This document shows, piece by piece, positions 36,501-44,320 of a stretch of DNA of 64,000 nucleotides. A program made the position numbers and the translations under genes. The notes under the pieces were generated by a model. The model did no database searches. It was not told where the DNA came from and was given only the letters and a program-made list of their open reading frames with translations. The DNA is from Trichopria drosophilae. Lineage: Eukaryota; Arthropoda; Insecta; Hymenoptera; Diapriidae. Position 1 is the stretch's first letter. Each line of letters opens with the position of its first letter. Where the stretch lies: contig CM059583.1 in the NCBI GenBank assembly GCA_030407085.1, positions 21,674,001 through 21,738,000 on the forward strand. Direction: 5' to 3'.

Positions 36501-37872
36501 AAAACCATCGAGTAACGATTTGCAATGAAGTCCGATTAATTTAAAAACAATTTACAAAAATATTTTTTTTGAATATTCAAAACAGAGCTTGGATTCGTAA
36601 TCAGCGATTCAATATTGAAATATAAAATTTTCTTCACAGGACAAAATGAACCATTTCGGTATTGATTCTGCAATTTAATTAAACCTTAGGAGGGTTAATT
36701 GATCCTTTTTTTAATTTTATTCTAAACTTCATCTTACAAAAATCTCTGATATTCGTGAAATGTAGATGTAATTAAATATTTATAAACTATAGATTAACTA
36801 AACAATGTTTATTTTGTGTACTTCCTTCAATTATTGGTTGTATTATTGGCTATATTTTAATGTAAATGATTTATTTATTATGCTTATAGTTTGCCAATGT
36901 GATAATTCTAATGCTGGAAACATGGTACTACTACATTCCATCCATTTGGATCGTATTTGCACTGATATTATGGGAAGGATTGTTGGGTGGTGGCGCATAC
37001 GTCAATACGTTTTACAAAATGTCCAAAGAGGTAAGTTAATCTCATTATACAGACAAATCTATAAGTAATTCTATAAGTAAATCAAATTCGTAATAAAATT
37101 TATTTTTGAAACCATACATGGCATACATGACCGAAAGTATTATTAAATAAAAATGACTTGAAATTATTCAATTCCATTTTATGTTTAGCATTTAGATTTT
37201 AGATTTTATGGTATTATTCTTACGCTATTGATGTTGAATTTAGATTAAGTGCCCGTGGAATAAGAAAATGAAACAAGTAAAATAATTTTATTTAATTCTA
37301 AAGTGTCAAAAAATGACCGAACTGGTTCCAGAATTATTTATGAAGTAATTCCGTGTTTAATAAAAGTAATTCCTTGTGTTAGTTGTGGCAGTGATTTCGA
37401 TAATACAATTTTAGGAAAAGATTTCCGTAATATCTATAAAATTATTTTTTTCTCCACAATTATTTACCGTTCTATAGACTAGTAGTTGATATTGTTTCCG
37501 CTAGGGGTGCACACGATATAGCATATCATGCAAACTGTGTCATTTGTAAAACATATCGATTAAAATTTCGTCGATTCTCACATCAATTTGATCCTAATAG
37601 CACAATTCGTGGCTCTAAACGCCGAAAAACGTGGATTTTTCGTACCTTAATACTATTAATTGAGTAATCCTGATTGCTGGCGCTCAGGATGTTTGAGACA
37701 TGTGATTTATGCATCATTTATACAATTGCAGATTCCTTGGGAAGAACGCGAAGCTTCCATGGGCATAACGACAATCGCAGATGCAATTGGAATATCGTTA
37801 GCTGGATGGGTAGCAATGCCAGTTCATAACTACATTTGCGAACTGCCACTTCCCCAACGACTAGGCGGCTGA
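6404..37872 (+). CDS. CLN3: CLN3 / battenin, lysosomal membrane protein (7 coding exons)
   Basis: Complete gene, joined as 6404-6589, 24750-24877, 31283-31441, 34127-34460, 34598-34747, 36890-37030 and 37732-37872. All junctions are GT-AG and in phase, giving 412 residues (human CLN3 has 438). Family hallmarks are visible: N-terminal NLFAYWMLGLCNNYGYVVML (first membrane segment), STWSSGTGGAGLIGALSYLG, YFFEYFINHALFEL, EQYRWYQSCYQIGVFISRSS and EGLLGGGAYVNTF, with many hydrophobic helices throughout. CLN3 is a multi-span protein of lysosomes and late endosomes, needed to clear glycerophosphodiesters from lysosomes; loss in humans causes juvenile Batten disease. Start: the first in-frame ATG lies 24 bases after an acceptor. 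A hydrophilic Ser-rich loop (SSSSSESNKDGAG) separates two helices in exon 4. The human C-terminal CaaX-like CQLS is replaced by an extension ending QRLGG, so prenylation there is not expected. No stop or frameshift is seen; the gene looks functional. Confidence 0.97.
6716..6993. mobile_element. 278-bp MITE with CTCTCTAAA ends
   Basis: Begins CTCTCTAAATTTGAAC and ends with the inverse TTCAAGTTTAGAGAG. The interior is rich in TAGTAA/TTACTA and holds TAACCCACTTTTCG. A second copy at 21,585-21,852 has the same end motif, a similar length (268 bp) and a similar GGGTTACT/CCACTTTTCG interior, which supports a real dispersed family. No convincing target duplication is seen. Confidence 0.7.
9288..9401 (+). 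other. 37-codon intronic small ORF (doubtful)
   Basis: ATG-to-TAG frame within CLN3 intron 1, starting MEEFLKLYAEQNFRLRLLEA. It is unusually amphipathic and Leu/Ala/Glu-rich for this AT-rich background (it would form one helix), and codon use looks protein-like. No splice-bounded context, promoter or poly(A) signal was identified and I recognise no family. It may be a transposase crumb, an unannotated micropeptide or chance. Confidence 0.2.
10802..11100 (+). repeat. Orphan left end of the TTAACCCATTAACG family
   Basis: TTAA at 10,798-10,801 followed by CCCATTAACGCTGGGGAGGACAC closely matches the left end at 32,048 (CCCATTAACGCCCAAGAGGACAC). No mirrored right end is visible downstream, so the copy appears truncated. 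The right boundary given is a guess. Confidence 0.45.
11594..11676. mobile_element. Decayed CCCTGG-family MITE
   Basis: CCCTGTAGTAGCAAATTAGTCCAG on the left and ACAGATTTCTATCAGAG on the right match the 6,017 element's ends and its internal TCCAGTTTTT and TGCCCAGTTTT words. It is shorter because part of the middle is missing. Confidence 0.55.
14441..14704. mobile_element. 264-bp GC-rich TA-flanked MITE (pogo/mariner-like)
   Basis: Inverted ends CAGTAGAGACCCGGTATATT on the left and AATATACCGGGACTCTACTG on the right, about 22 bp long with one mismatch, flanked by TA on both sides (14,439-14,440 and 14,705-14,706). The interior is strikingly GC-rich (for example GAGGCCCCGGCGCGCAAGG near 14,582) against the AT-rich intron. 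The TA duplication and CAGTAG start fit the pogo/Tigger branch of Tc1/mariner. Non-coding. Confidence 0.85.
15923..16042. mobile_element. 120-bp CCCTGG-family MITE
   Basis: CCCTGGAAGAAATTTGTCCA on the left and TTTCTACCATGG on the right; the same family as 6,017-6,124. TA borders it on the left (15,921-15,922) and on the right (16,043-16,044), a possible target duplication. Confidence 0.65.
17210..17960. other. GC-richer intronic block of unknown role
   Basis: Base composition rises clearly over this part of CLN3 intron 1 (for example 17,330-17,600 and 17,880-17,960). I find no open frame with protein-like content and no repeat ends. It may be an enhancer-like conserved block, an old insertion or a non-coding exon; the sequence alone does not decide. 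Confidence 0.3.
20860..21045. repeat. AGCAAAATAGCATTTTGC palindromic repeat cluster
   Basis: Two directly repeated, self-complementary units occur: GGCGCAAAATAGTATTTTG at about 20,898 and GAGCAAAATAGCATTTTGC at about 21,009. Each is followed by CTC(A/C)GAGTGTGA. Between them, TTATTTTGCTC appears twice. The outer parts are also inverted (ACGATATTTTGG... against ...CCGTAATATCG). Together they make a compact interrupted fold-back of about 180 bp. No known element is recognised. Confidence 0.55.
21585..21852. mobile_element. 268-bp MITE with CTCTCTAAA ends, second copy
   Basis: Begins CTCTCTAAATCTGAA and ends TTCAGATTTAGAGAG, an exact 15-bp inverted match. The interior carries GTGGGTTACT and CCACTTTTCG as in the 6,716 copy. 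Non-coding. Confidence 0.75.
22687..22726. repeat. Perfect 14-bp hairpin
   Basis: GTCATAAACATTTA at 22,687-22,700 and its exact complement TAAATGTTTATGAC at 22,713-22,726 are separated by a 12-base A-rich loop. It is too short to call a microRNA precursor and may be a MITE relic. Confidence 0.5.
24115..24279. mobile_element. Decayed TTAA-type MITE (CCCATTAACG family)
   Basis: The right end GGCGTTAATGGG is followed by TTAA at 24,280-24,283. The left end reads AAGCCCATTGAACGG, an imperfect match to TTAACCCATTAACG. About 165 bp long, so probably an internally deleted member of the family represented at 28,796 and 32,052. Confidence 0.45.
24750..24877 (+). CDS. CLN3: CLN3 coding exon 2
   Basis: Acceptor CTGTTTTAG, donor GCA|GTAAGT. 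42 codons plus two bases, encoding VNASKNLDHRTCNEIATGAI and the second membrane helix LLADVLPSLFVKM, the counterpart of the human LLADILPTLVIK segment. Confidence 0.95.
26880..27100. repeat. Diverged fragment of the CGCCATTTTGAA module family
   Basis: CCGCCATTTTAAATTTTAAA, then CAGATTCGCATTAGCGACCC, then CGCCATTTTGAAATTTTGAA reproduce in order the words that recur inside the 28,796-30,732 element (CGCCATTTTGAATTTC and CAGATTCGTAATCAGCGACC). No ends are identified. Confidence 0.5.
27973..28080. repeat. Possible dispersed-repeat terminus
   Basis: Starts TTAACCGACTTTAAAAAGGA and continues GGCGGTTC, a GC-richer block ending in an A-run. It resembles a repeat start that I believe recurs in arthropod genomes, but that is from memory and unverified. 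The end is not defined. Confidence 0.3.
28595..28791. mobile_element. TTAA-flanked 197-bp MITE
   Basis: Left end CCCGTACTGATCCACATGGG; right end ATGTGGATCCGGTAAAGG, the inverse with a few mismatches. TTAA lies at 28,591-28,594 and 28,792-28,795. The ATGGGTCATATTGCCCC run just inside the left end resembles subterminal motifs of insect piggyBac-type elements. The right TTAA is shared with the next element. Confidence 0.75.
28796..30732. mobile_element. TTAA-flanked 1.94-kb fold-back with internal modules
   Basis: TTAA at 28,792-28,795 and 30,733-30,736. Ends are CCCATTAACG on the left and CGTTAAGGGA on the right. The arms are inverted over hundreds of bases: GATCTTTCAAAATC against GATTTTGAAAGATC; AAACAAATA...TATTTGTTTATTT against its inverse; GGACCTTGATCTTCAAAATGGG against CCCATTTTGAAGATCAGTGC. 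Each arm also holds repeated modules of about 120 bp carrying AAATGGCGGATCCAATAT or its complement (near 29,210, 29,325, 29,450 and 29,570 on the left; 30,025, 30,265 and 30,390 on the right). No transposase frame was recognised. Confidence 0.85.
31283..31441 (+). CDS. CLN3: CLN3 coding exon 3
   Basis: Acceptor TTTTCAG, donor CAA|GTGAGT. Completes the split His codon after FVH and encodes VRMATAVLFSAAGFLLVALG, then two further hydrophobic stretches with SIAAGIGEVTLLGYSRRFSK, matching the human ASISSGLGEVTFL region. Confidence 0.95.
31442..34126 (+). other. CLN3 intron 3 (2.7 kb)
   Basis: GTGAGT to TCTTTCAG. About half of it is the fold-back at 32,052-33,307; the rest is featureless AT-rich sequence. 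Confidence 0.85.
32052..33307. mobile_element. 1.26-kb fold-back, TTAA family, damaged right end
   Basis: TTAA at 32,048-32,051 is followed by CCCATTAACGCCCAAGAGGA. From about 32,075 the left arm mirrors the right arm about a centre near 32,680 (CATCAAGATTTTCGGAATAT against ATATTCCGAAAATCTTGATG; CACGAAAAGAATTACGAAAA against its inverse; GAGTCCATTCCGAAAAAGTT against its inverse). The right terminus is not recognisable: around 33,280-33,310 the expected mirrored end and TTAA are missing. The inner part repeats AAAAAGTTCTTAGAATTG and GAAATTTTTTCACAATTTTT in both orientations, making smaller hairpins inside the large one. Confidence 0.8.
34127..34460 (+). CDS. CLN3: CLN3 coding exon 4
   Basis: Acceptor TCTTTCAG. 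The donor that keeps frame is TTTG|GTTGGT, a weak site; the stronger-looking GTATAT 4 bases later would shift the frame. The exon encodes STWSSGTGGAGLIGALSYLG (the most conserved CLN3 segment), a membrane helix, a Ser-rich loop with DGAGSQEQ and then YFFEYFINHAL. Confidence 0.95.
34461..34597 (+). other. CLN3 intron 4 (137 bp)
   Basis: Short intron with GTTGGT donor and TTTTCCATAG acceptor; placed by protein continuity (HAL|FEL, human GL|FEL). Confidence 0.85.
34598..34747 (+). CDS. CLN3: CLN3 coding exon 5 (50 codons)
   Basis: Phase 0 at both ends. Encodes FELIEF...LDHNEQYRWYQSCYQIGVFI and SRSSVNLIHLNKIWIMSVLQ, then GTTAGT donor. Matches the human [20 protein letters not shown] region. Confidence 0.95.
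34748..36889 (+). other. CLN3 intron 5 (2.1 kb)
   Basis: GTTAGT to GCTTATAG. Around 35,395-35,780 and 36,340-36,700 it has diverged CGCCATATTAGAATC / GGATTCGTAATCAGCGATTC words of the same module family as 28,796-30,732, and GGAGGGTTAA near 36,690. Otherwise nothing is recognised. Confidence 0.8.
35395..36700. repeat. Diverged remnants of the TTAA fold-back module family
   Basis: GGATTCAATATAGCGTACC, CGCCATATTAGAATCACAAT, TTTCGGATTTGTGATCAG and GGATTCGTAATCAGCGATTC echo the repeated words of the 28,796-30,732 element. The order is disturbed and no ends can be paired. Confidence 0.4.
36890..37030 (+). CDS. CLN3: CLN3 coding exon 6 (47 codons)
   Basis: Acceptor GCTTATAG, donor GAG|GTAAGT. Encodes FANVIILMLETWYYYIPSIW and a membrane helix followed by EGLLGGGAYVNTFYKMSKE, matching human EGLLGGAAYVNTF. 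Confidence 0.95.
37031..37731 (+). other. CLN3 intron 6 (701 bp)
   Basis: GTAAGT to ACAATTGCAG. AT-rich, nothing recognised. Confidence 0.85.
37732..37872 (+). CDS. CLN3: CLN3 coding exon 7, C-terminus (46 codons + TGA)
   Basis: Encodes IPWEEREASMGITTIADAIG, ISLAGWVAMPVHNYICEL and an extension PLPQRLGG. The REASM...TIADAIGISLAG part matches human [20 protein letters not shown]. Human CLN3 ends at CQLS; here the Cys is internal. Confidence 0.95.
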   Translation: MPWEEREASMGITTIADAIGISLAGWVAMPVHNYICELPLPQRLGG

Positions 37873-39010
37873 GGCACCCAGGGAACGTCGATGAGTATTA
37901 TAGTCCAATCCACGATATTTGTACAGTGTATTATATTGCAGTTTACGAACATACAACATGTACCGTAACCGTACAGGTGCATCGAGAACCTGCGCAAAAG
38001 TCATATTTTTTTACTAGATTTGTACCGCATTGGGGACATATTCTCTCGCAACTATTTGTTCATCATGCACGAAACTTTTTCCAAATTAATTTATTGTTTA
38101 AATTTTAACAAGTAGGTTAAAAAGTCGCAAGCATTACTAAAAATTGTTGTATAAAACATTTGGGCTAATCACTCCAGCCTTGACTAAAAATGTATAAAAT
38201 TGAACAAATATTTGCAGAGGAACTTACCCAATGTTTAATATTGAAGAGTGCAGATTACACCTAAATGGTATTCGAAGGATAGAATAATCCAAAATTCGTT
38301 ACAAAACGTTACACGTTTGTGACTTTCAGTCTCATTTGCATCTACGCACAGCATAGTGTTGTGCGAGTGCAAAATTTCAATTTCTGCGACCAAAAAAATT
38401 TGTACAAGTGGTAGGACTGGTCGCAACAGATGCTTCAGTAAGAAGCTTACAGTATAAACTACGCAGAACGTGTCCTCATCCTTTCGCTGATTTTAAATCG
38501 GTGATCTTTTTTCGACCGAGGCAACTGAAGAACAACCTGCAAACTTTTTATACGGATGGAAAGTATTCGGCATTTCCGTGCAGAAGTATTCAATACGATT
38601 TGTATGAGATGCTTCAATGGAATAGAGATTTTGCGTTCGCAGAATACTTTAAACGAAACGTTTTTTGTTTCGTCTTTAACTTTACAGACACGAACATAGT
38701 TCTGTTTTTAGTAAAGGAATAAGTTACGATTTATTTATATAGATTCAGGCCAAATGAACTAGTGTTACATCAATCATGGAGAAACAAATATTATTTTGAA
38801 GGTTAATGTAACATGTTTAGAGAATGGATACTGTTTTAAATCATGCGTCTAAAAAATTCATTGTTGTTCAGAGTTTGATGAGATTTCAAACTTTTGTATT
38901 TTTTCATATCATTTGATTTCGGCATGAATATTTATCTTATTTAATTAAACATTATTACAATATTTGTAATGGAAAATTTGAAAAAGTAATAAAATTTATA
39001 GTTCTATAAT
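37873..39010 (+). other. CLN3: CLN3 3'UTR and poly(A) signal (inferred)
   Basis: No coding resemblance after the stop. A canonical AATAAA lies at 38,988-38,993 in a T/A-rich context. The stretch 38,230-38,700 is GC-richer and open in one frame, but I see no protein motif, so I treat it as UTR. Confidence 0.45.
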
Positions 39011-39109
39011 CATTTATGTTTCCTTTTTCCAATTCCCATTTGATTAGGATATTCCTTATATGAAATACGTTTCTATAAAAGTTTTATCTTATTACTTATT
39101 GAATTGAAT

Positions 39110-39480
39110 TTGGGCATATCGGTAAAAAAGTTAGCCCATAGTTTTTCATAAAACGACGACCGAAGTTTCACACACTAAACAATTAAAAAATTCAATAAAA
39201 AAATGTGTGTCTGTGCTCTTGTACGTACATCTGTATGTAAGTCCCATTTTGTTTTGACTCGCGGTATCTCGCGAACGATAAACCCGGTTTTAAAATTCAA
39301 CCTCTTTTTTAGTTTGGCAGGGCCCAACTTTCAATATTCGGGGAGGAAATAAAGCTGAAAAATACGTTTTTTTGGTGTGTCGTAAAAAATATTAATCAAA
39401 CAAAAAAACATCTTCCTACTACAAAAACTCAATACAAAAAATAAGATATTCTATCATTTGACTGTCCGTTCCATGAAGAC
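39110..39480. repeat. Dispersed-repeat fragment (GTACGTACAT / CGCGAACG motif)
   Basis: TGTGTCTGTGCTCTTGTACG, then GTCCCATTTTGTTTTGACTC, then ATCTCGCGAACGAT recurs in opposite orientation at about 45,990-46,100 (ATCCGTTCGCGAGTTATTG, then AAACGGGACGTACGGACG, then GTACAAGATCACGGACACA). Two copies in one window point to a dispersed element; type unknown. Confidence 0.5.
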
Positions 39481-39999
39481 AAGTCTTTCTATTTAATTTT
39501 ATAAAGCCGCTAAGAAGAAATTAAGCTTTTATTAATTATAAATATAACAATAGTAATATCCAGTTTGTCATATGGGCGAATTCAAAAAATGTGATACCTT
39601 TGTGTCCCGAGTGCATAAATGGTAAATTAGCATTAAATTTTTAACAAATTAAGGAACAAAACATTAAACCGGGGTATAATCTCGTATATCAATGAATATT
39701 TATAAGTTATAAGTGACCGCTTGATATCATTTTCATGCTCAAGATAGAGAAAATGTAAACTCCGTCATGTGTCCCCAGCACTGTATTTGAACGTTAACCA
39801 ACATTTGTAGTATGATTCGTTCATTTTTTTAGAAAACTGGAAAATGTAACTTTAAATATGTGTATCTATTATTCACGCTAATATAATTTTAAAACAACTG
39901 ATGTTTGTTAAATTCGCTATAATTTGATTTTAATTCTGTCCACGAGTTTTGACAGTCGTGTTGAAAACAGTGTTAAACAAGCTATTTTTATATTTTTTA

Positions 40000-40124
40000 A
40001 CGTAATATTTGTGTGATTCAGTTATTGTGCACGTTCTAATCAATTCTTATACATTCAAACTAAAAATCGATATATTTACATTAACATATTTCGAATAAAT
40101 TATATACATAATACTACGGTAAAG
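40000..40124 (+). promoter_or_regulatory. Candidate 5'UTR exon of the small basic gene
   Basis: Ends GGTAAAG|GTAAGT at 40,124/40,125, a full-consensus splice donor. The 120 bases before it lack any ATG, as expected for a 5' leader. The upstream boundary is not determined. Confidence 0.35.
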
Positions 40125-40497
40125 GTAAGTGTCAATGTGAGGTTAAAAATGTTTGAAAACTCCGGGCACAATTTATACATTAAATTAAACAATATAACTG
40201 CATTTTGTAACGATGATTTGATAGATTTAGTAAATATCAATTGTACTCCGAGCGGAAATTACATTCTGTTTCAAATTCAAAAAATTATTTCTTATAATAT
40301 GACAGTTTGTAAACTCCATCATAGTTGTATAGTACTCTTATTTTTAATATGAGAAAATCGTTAAAGCTTTGAATATGAATAATTTAAATTATAAAATACA
40401 ATATATACTTAATATTTTTATTATATTTTAATTATTTTAGTATTTTTATTAATATTAAAAATTCATTTTATTTAATTTTGATATTGTAAATATAGAA

Positions 40498-40713
40498 ATG
40501 AAAACTAGGAAAATAATAGAGGACACGGAAAAACGAGTTGCAATGCAACGGGTTAAGAACAAATTGAAAAAAGTTTCATCAAAGAGGAAACCTACTATTA
40601 CGCAGAAAGTACAGTCCGAAAAGAAAAGAAAAATTCGCTTAAGTAAAAATCGCGAATTAAAACAATTAGCAAGGCAAAAGCTCAAGAATAATGTTAAATC
40701 CATGTTATGTTAA
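40498..40713 (+). CDS. Candidate small gene: 71-residue, highly basic protein
   Basis: Open frame from ATG at 40,498 to TAA, starting MKTRKIIEDTEKRVAMQRVK and ending KLKNNVKSMLC. About a third of the residues are Lys or Arg, with heptad-like spacing, suggesting a basic helix that binds nucleic acid or ribosomes; I do not recognise the family. Support for a real gene: an acceptor GTAAATATAG ends at 40,495, two bases before the ATG; a consensus donor at 40,125 could bring in an ATG-free leader; and AATAAA lies at 40,723-40,728, only 10 bases after the stop. Reading the upstream open frame (40,149-40,352) into this exon through the available donors creates a stop or breaks the frame, so a non-coding first exon is the better model. 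It could still be a processed pseudogene or part of a larger gene. Confidence 0.45.
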   Translation: MKTRKIIEDTEKRVAMQRVKNKLKKVSSKRKPTITQKVQSEKKRKIRLSKNRELKQLARQKLKNNVKSMLC

Positions 40714-40729
40714 ATTGTGTTCAATAAAT

Positions 40730-41658
40730 ATAATTAATTTTTAGACATTAAATTTTTTATTGGTGTAATGAAAAAATAATAATTAAAATTAATGTTTATG
40801 TTGAAGGGCTATTTTAGTAAATTATTGTCAAAAACATTTTTATTGGTAATTAACAAAAAAAAATGAAATAAAAATCAGATACAGATGCAGTTTTTAATAT
40901 ACATTGCGTATTGAAGATTATTATCATATTATTGTAATTTCTACTAATTACATTTACAGATGTACTCGCTTTTTACAATCGAGTTTGTCATATTAGACGC
41001 TGTGTTTAGAGGAATATAATTTAAAATTTACAATTTTAAATATGAATTTTAAAAATCGATTGTAAAACAAAGTTCAAGTGAATTAATAGTAAAATTTGAG
41101 GACACTAATTTTCAATACGTAAATGCTGTAAACTCCGTCATCACAAAATTCACTCAAGTCACGATAAAAACTATTTGGAGTAAGTTGTAGTTGCAATATT
41201 CCAAATTTACATTCATGTAAACATACTTAACAAGTTCTCTGAATAAAATTTCATTAAAATGCATTTTGAAATTTGAAAGTTTTATAAATCAAAATGTATC
41301 ACATTTTTTTAATTCACCCATATAGTAATGCTCCTGCTGACATGTACCGGAGGTGGAAGTTTTGTAAATGATCGTTTTTTTTCTATAGTCAATTAAACAG
41401 CTGGGTCTATCAAACCCTTCCTAATTGATAATTATATGAGCCAAAGGCCACAGGGTCGAAGTCACTAATCTTACATTGTACTCAGATATTGTCTTATGAC
41501 TTTTTGAATTCTTATTATCAGTGGACATTTTTTCTCTCCTCTCGATATAAAATAGAAATAGACAGATGACAGATGAAATTTTGTTCACGCCAAGGTTGGT
41601 AACAACAAATTTCATCGATGCTGCAAAAAGCAGGCGATATGCTGTTTATTATTAATAG
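40730..41658. other. AT-rich intergenic spacer
   Basis: Nothing recognised between the poly(A) signal of the small gene and the left end of the nested element. A short open frame on the minus strand at 41,421-41,615 shows no motif. Confidence 0.4.
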
Positions 41659-41802
41659 TAGGGGAAGGGCACCGGTTATGGGCAAGGTCCGGTTGTGGGC
41701 ACCTCCTCGTAAATTCGTACAAGAAGTATCCTGAACTGAGTATTGTAAAACTCGTATGTTGACATTACAACTTTCGTGTTCATACCGTAAGAATATATAT
41801 AC

Positions 41803-41990
41803 AGGGTGTCCGAAAAGTATGGAAACTGTCCTGTTGCTTTTGAAAGAAAAGATATTTCAAAAATCGCTGAAACACGTGAAACAATTTGTCAAAAAATCTA
41901 CTTTTTCTGCGGGGTTCCAACCCCCCCGCCCCGAGTGGGGGCTCATTTGAAAGGTCTTTTCGAGACGAATTCAAGACACTAGGCTTAGAT
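41803..41990 (+). repeat. ACAGGGTGTCCGAAAAGTATGG terminus, mariner-like
   Basis: TATATACAGGGTGTCCGAAA resembles the start of some mariner/Tc1-group elements, preceded by TA. It is followed by a C-rich run (CCCCCCCGCCCCGAG near 41,922). No complementary ACACCCTGTATA end is visible inside the window, so the element is incomplete. Confidence 0.45.
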
Positions 41991-42239
41991 GGCATTGCGA
42001 TCAATTTTTAGCGGTCATGATCGATTTTTAAAACTTTTAATCTAGTAACTTTTGAACAAATAAAGGTTTTGACAATTGCCGAATTAAGCGAAACCATTTT
42101 TCAAACATATCTATTTTTACCTGTTCTTGAAGTTAGAAAAAATGTAAGGTGATGAGTGGATTCGTGTTTGGAAGGTCAAAATACATCGGATAGCATAAAA
42201 AGCACTATAAACATGCACCGAATTTTTATTTTAGGTAAG

Positions 42240-42480
42240 TTTTAACATTTTTTCCAACAAATTAAGAGCTTCCGGACGCCATATTGGAGCGGCCATTTCG
42301 GATTTTGCAAATGCGCACTCGGCATTCGAAAGTATAGACCTTAAGTTCCTGCGCGAGAAAGAGACAGCTGTATCGCCTTCTCACTCTTTCTCCCAATGCG
42401 CACAAGTCCCACTGCGTCGATCGTGCGATGTGGCAACGTTGAGAGCTGCTTAAACTACAAAATTCAAATATGGCGCTCTA
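42240..42480. other. GC-rich patch with GCCATATTGGAGCGGCCATT, unknown
   Basis: GC-rich relative to its surroundings, with ACGCCATATTGGAGCGGCC and GCGTCGATCGTGCGATGTGG. A related patch in opposite sense (GCGACGTTGCCACTGC) is near 43,310. No frame or element ends were found. Confidence 0.3.
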
Positions 42481-44320
42481 GACAACTTCCAAGTGATACT
42501 CGATCATTTGGTTCTTTCACAAAATATGCCAAAATCACAGTATCCTTACGCTTCCATAGGCAATAAAAATTGATGATATTGAAATAATTAAATGTAGGCG
42601 GTAATAAATAAGTACAATAAATACTGTGTTCGTAACCGATTTTGTCTCAATTTATTACTTATGTGCCCATGTTTATATTCTAATATTCTGCAGTTGCATA
42701 TCCATAAAATAATAGCAGATATACATAAAAGAAAGTTACTTATACGTATTATATTATTGTGAAATTTTTCACTTTTCAACCACAAGTTTATTTTTGATAG
42801 CTGAGAAAGGGATCAGATATTATGAAGGCAGCTCAAAAAACAAATAAATAAAAAAAATTCCTGAATTCAAATATATACAATTTAATTAGTATGAAAAGCC
42901 ATGAATTTCTACGTAACGAAGTCAAGATATGAGAGAGCAAACCGAATGTAAAATTTCTATTCAGCAACCCAAAAACAGGATCAAAAACTCACTCTTATCG
43001 ATTTCAACACGAATTTAATTTTCTGATGTTGTATTTAAATTAAAAATTGAAATAAAAACATGATATTAGAAAATTGAACGAAATGAGGTTACAGACTTTA
43101 CACCTCAATAACCTCAATTTATTTATTTGCTTCACTGTTGGTTCCGTTGTCCTGTTACATACTTCAATGTATTAATAAATAAGTACAGTTTTATAATTTA
43201 TTATTAAAAAAATTAACAATAAACAAGTCCGATTACATGCATCTGTTACACAAAAACTATGTGTCTTGGTAGAGGTGGTAGCACTGGTCTTGGCTCAGCT
43301 GCGAACGAATGCGACGTTGCCACTGCTTCCCGCGCCTTGATAGTTCCGATCGAAAAAGCCGTTCATTGCATACTTTGCACAAGGATATTTCAAAATCTAA
43401 TATTGAATGCCCTATAGAATTTGTGTTCGTTTTATTTCTTATAGTTTTCCGCATGACATACTAGTTTTTCAAAAAAATCTATAGACAATTTTTTCCGCAA
43501 TCTAAGAAAATAGCCGTTTTTAATGGCCTTGGTATAGGGAACACATGTAAAAATCAGAAACTTTGAAGCTGAATATCTCAAAATCTGATATTGATTCGAT
43601 ACCTCAACTTTCGCCCACATATAAAGTACACTTAAAATAATCTTTTCGCGAAGTTTCGAGAAAATCTGTAGAAAATCGATTTTGGCAGGAACGTTCTTAA
43701 GCTGTAAAATGAGCCCTCATTCGTATTTTTTGGTTGTTTTTAATTATGGGCAGAGCAGTGCTCGGTTGATGTGGAATGTTCCATGTATACATACATTTCA
43801 TTAATTTAAAATGGCTGAAATAAAATGCCGGATCATTTTTCTGATATGTACTCGGATTTGAATGCAATTCGTTAGTTGCAGACTTGCAATAGACGATGCC
43901 GTTTTTGAAATTTGTAGTGGCGAAGTTTGTAAGACTCGTTTCTTTACTAACAGCTTTCAATTATATTATAAAATTATATTGATATTTGGGGGTCCAATCA
44001 TATCTAGGTCCAAGTGGCTTCGATAGATGTGTTACAACAATATAGTGTTTCTTATATGTATGAAAATTGAAAATGAGCATTTTCAAAACTTCGACCCCGA
44101 CAACAGGCCAGCCGAAGTATTAATAAATAAAAGTTGCAAAACACTTACTTCATGCACTTGTTCTAATAGACTATTCGATGCAAATTACATGTTTACTGTG
44201 TTTTACTAATTACTGTCTGTATTATTATGATATTATATATACAATATATATACATATAATTCGTCAAAGATATCTTGAAAGTGTCGAAAAGGTCTATGAC
44301 GGATATCTTATAGATATCTA

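Noticed and set aside
38408..38722. 104-codon open frame downstream of CLN3
   Set aside because: No motif, and it lies between the CLN3 stop and its poly(A) signal, so 3'UTR is the simpler reading.
40149..40352. Open frame MFENSGHNLYIKLNNITAF... as a first coding exon of the small basic gene
   Set aside because: Every phase-compatible GT donor tested joins to the 40,496 acceptor with an immediate TAA; the others break the frame.
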